Source: Trochalopteron elliotii (taxonomy: Eukaryota > Chordata > Aves > Passeriformes > Leiothrichidae). From it: a stretch of 64,000 nucleotides of DNA. Positions within the stretch are counted from its first letter, which is position 1. Every line of letters starts with the position of its first letter. Under the pieces are notes generated by a model, which ran no database searches, was not told where the DNA came from, and saw nothing but the letters and a program-made list of their open reading frames with translations. Below are positions 63,401-64,000 of the stretch, piece after piece. The position numbers were made by a program, and so were the translations under genes. The stretch is taken from NCBI GenBank assembly GCA_024734555.1, contig JANPWX010000211.1, positions 1,660,216-1,724,215 on the forward strand, in the 5' to 3' direction.

Positions 63401-64000
63401 ATTAAAAACAATTTGCAGAGTTGTGTCTGGGGGTAGCAATAACAGCACATAACAGTCCAAGAGAAATTTTGTAAGATCATTTAAAAATCAATTTTAAATA
63501 TAAGAAATTTGATGTTTTTTCAAGCAGGTTTTATGAACGTATTTGGCACTTTGCTTTTCATTCCTGCGTTCTTTGGGAACTCTGTTGGTGAATGTTAGCG
63601 TGGTGCTGTGTTCTTCTGTGACTTACAGAATTTAACTGCAGGTATTTCTAATAACTGGAAACCGCAGCACCGTTTTTGTCAAATGTCAGCTTTCCTATAA
63701 CCTATATCATTGGAAGTTTGAGATTTCATGGTTCTGCTGAGCTCTTTTCTTGGTATGGCTCTGTTCTAATTCAGAAAGGAACCAAGACAAAAAAATACTG
63801 CCACTGTAATCAGACATATATTTGTGTGCAGCGAAGGTGCTGTAACATCCCCACTGTTGAACATGGGTACCCAGCAAGAGGTAGAACTTCTAACACTGGC
63901 ACTTGCTGGATCTCCCTGTGCTGATGATTTTAATTAAATTGCTTCTCGTTCAAACGTGGCTCTAGTCAATATGGAAGTGTATCGTGGTGGCGTATTTGTT
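60465..64000. other. Right-hand region without supported genes
   Basis: AT-rich sequence with scattered short ORFs, none with a recognisable motif. In other vertebrates the next gene in this direction is CLSTN2, usually far away; no part of it was recognised. Confidence 0.6.

Overview
The window looks like nuclear DNA of a bird in a draft assembly. It has interspersed vertebrate genes with canonical GT-AG introns, several CR1 LINE 3' ends (the dominant avian retroposon, with the typical 'gattctatgattcta'-like tail), short microsatellites, and two N gaps of about 400 bp, both in or beside GC-rich sequence. Species cannot be fixed from the sequence alone.

Three protein-coding genes are supported exon by exon, all on the minus strand, in the order RBP2 - RBP1 - NMNAT3 from left to right. 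This is the order I know from the mammalian RBP2-RBP1-NMNAT3 block (human 3q23). RBP2 (cellular retinol-binding protein II) occupies 1267-7207; its first three coding exons are present and the short fourth exon was not found, presumably left of the window. RBP1 (cellular retinol-binding protein I) is complete, four exons from 38917 down to 23428, coding for 135 residues. NMNAT3 (nicotinamide/nicotinate mononucleotide adenylyltransferase 3) has four coding exons from 52070 down to 40451, coding for 260 residues; its promoter is probably the CpG-rich island at about 59130-59980, which is broken by an assembly gap. All exon phases match, so the three reading frames splice without breaks.

Region by region: 1-7300 RBP2 and its TATA promoter; 7300-23287 intergenic, with CR1 pieces, simple repeats and one retroviral-LTR-like patch; 23288-39030 RBP1, including an 11.3 kb second intron that holds an unexplained exon-like reading frame; 39030-40200 a short intergenic stretch; 40200 to about 59650 NMNAT3 with long introns; 59980-64000 apparently intergenic, with a T-rich tract and an unrecognised minus-strand reading frame beside it.

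The two retinol-binding proteins are intracellular retinoid chaperones (RBP2 mainly intestinal, RBP1 broader) made by tandem duplication. NMNAT3 is an NAD-synthesis enzyme and a positional rather than pathway neighbour. No previously undescribed system is evident. The points most worth a second look are a His in place of the ligand-contacting Gln in RBP2, the palindromic HNF4-like site upstream of RBP2, an in-phase candidate alternative terminal exon inside RBP1, and an overlapping upstream ORF at the NMNAT3 start.
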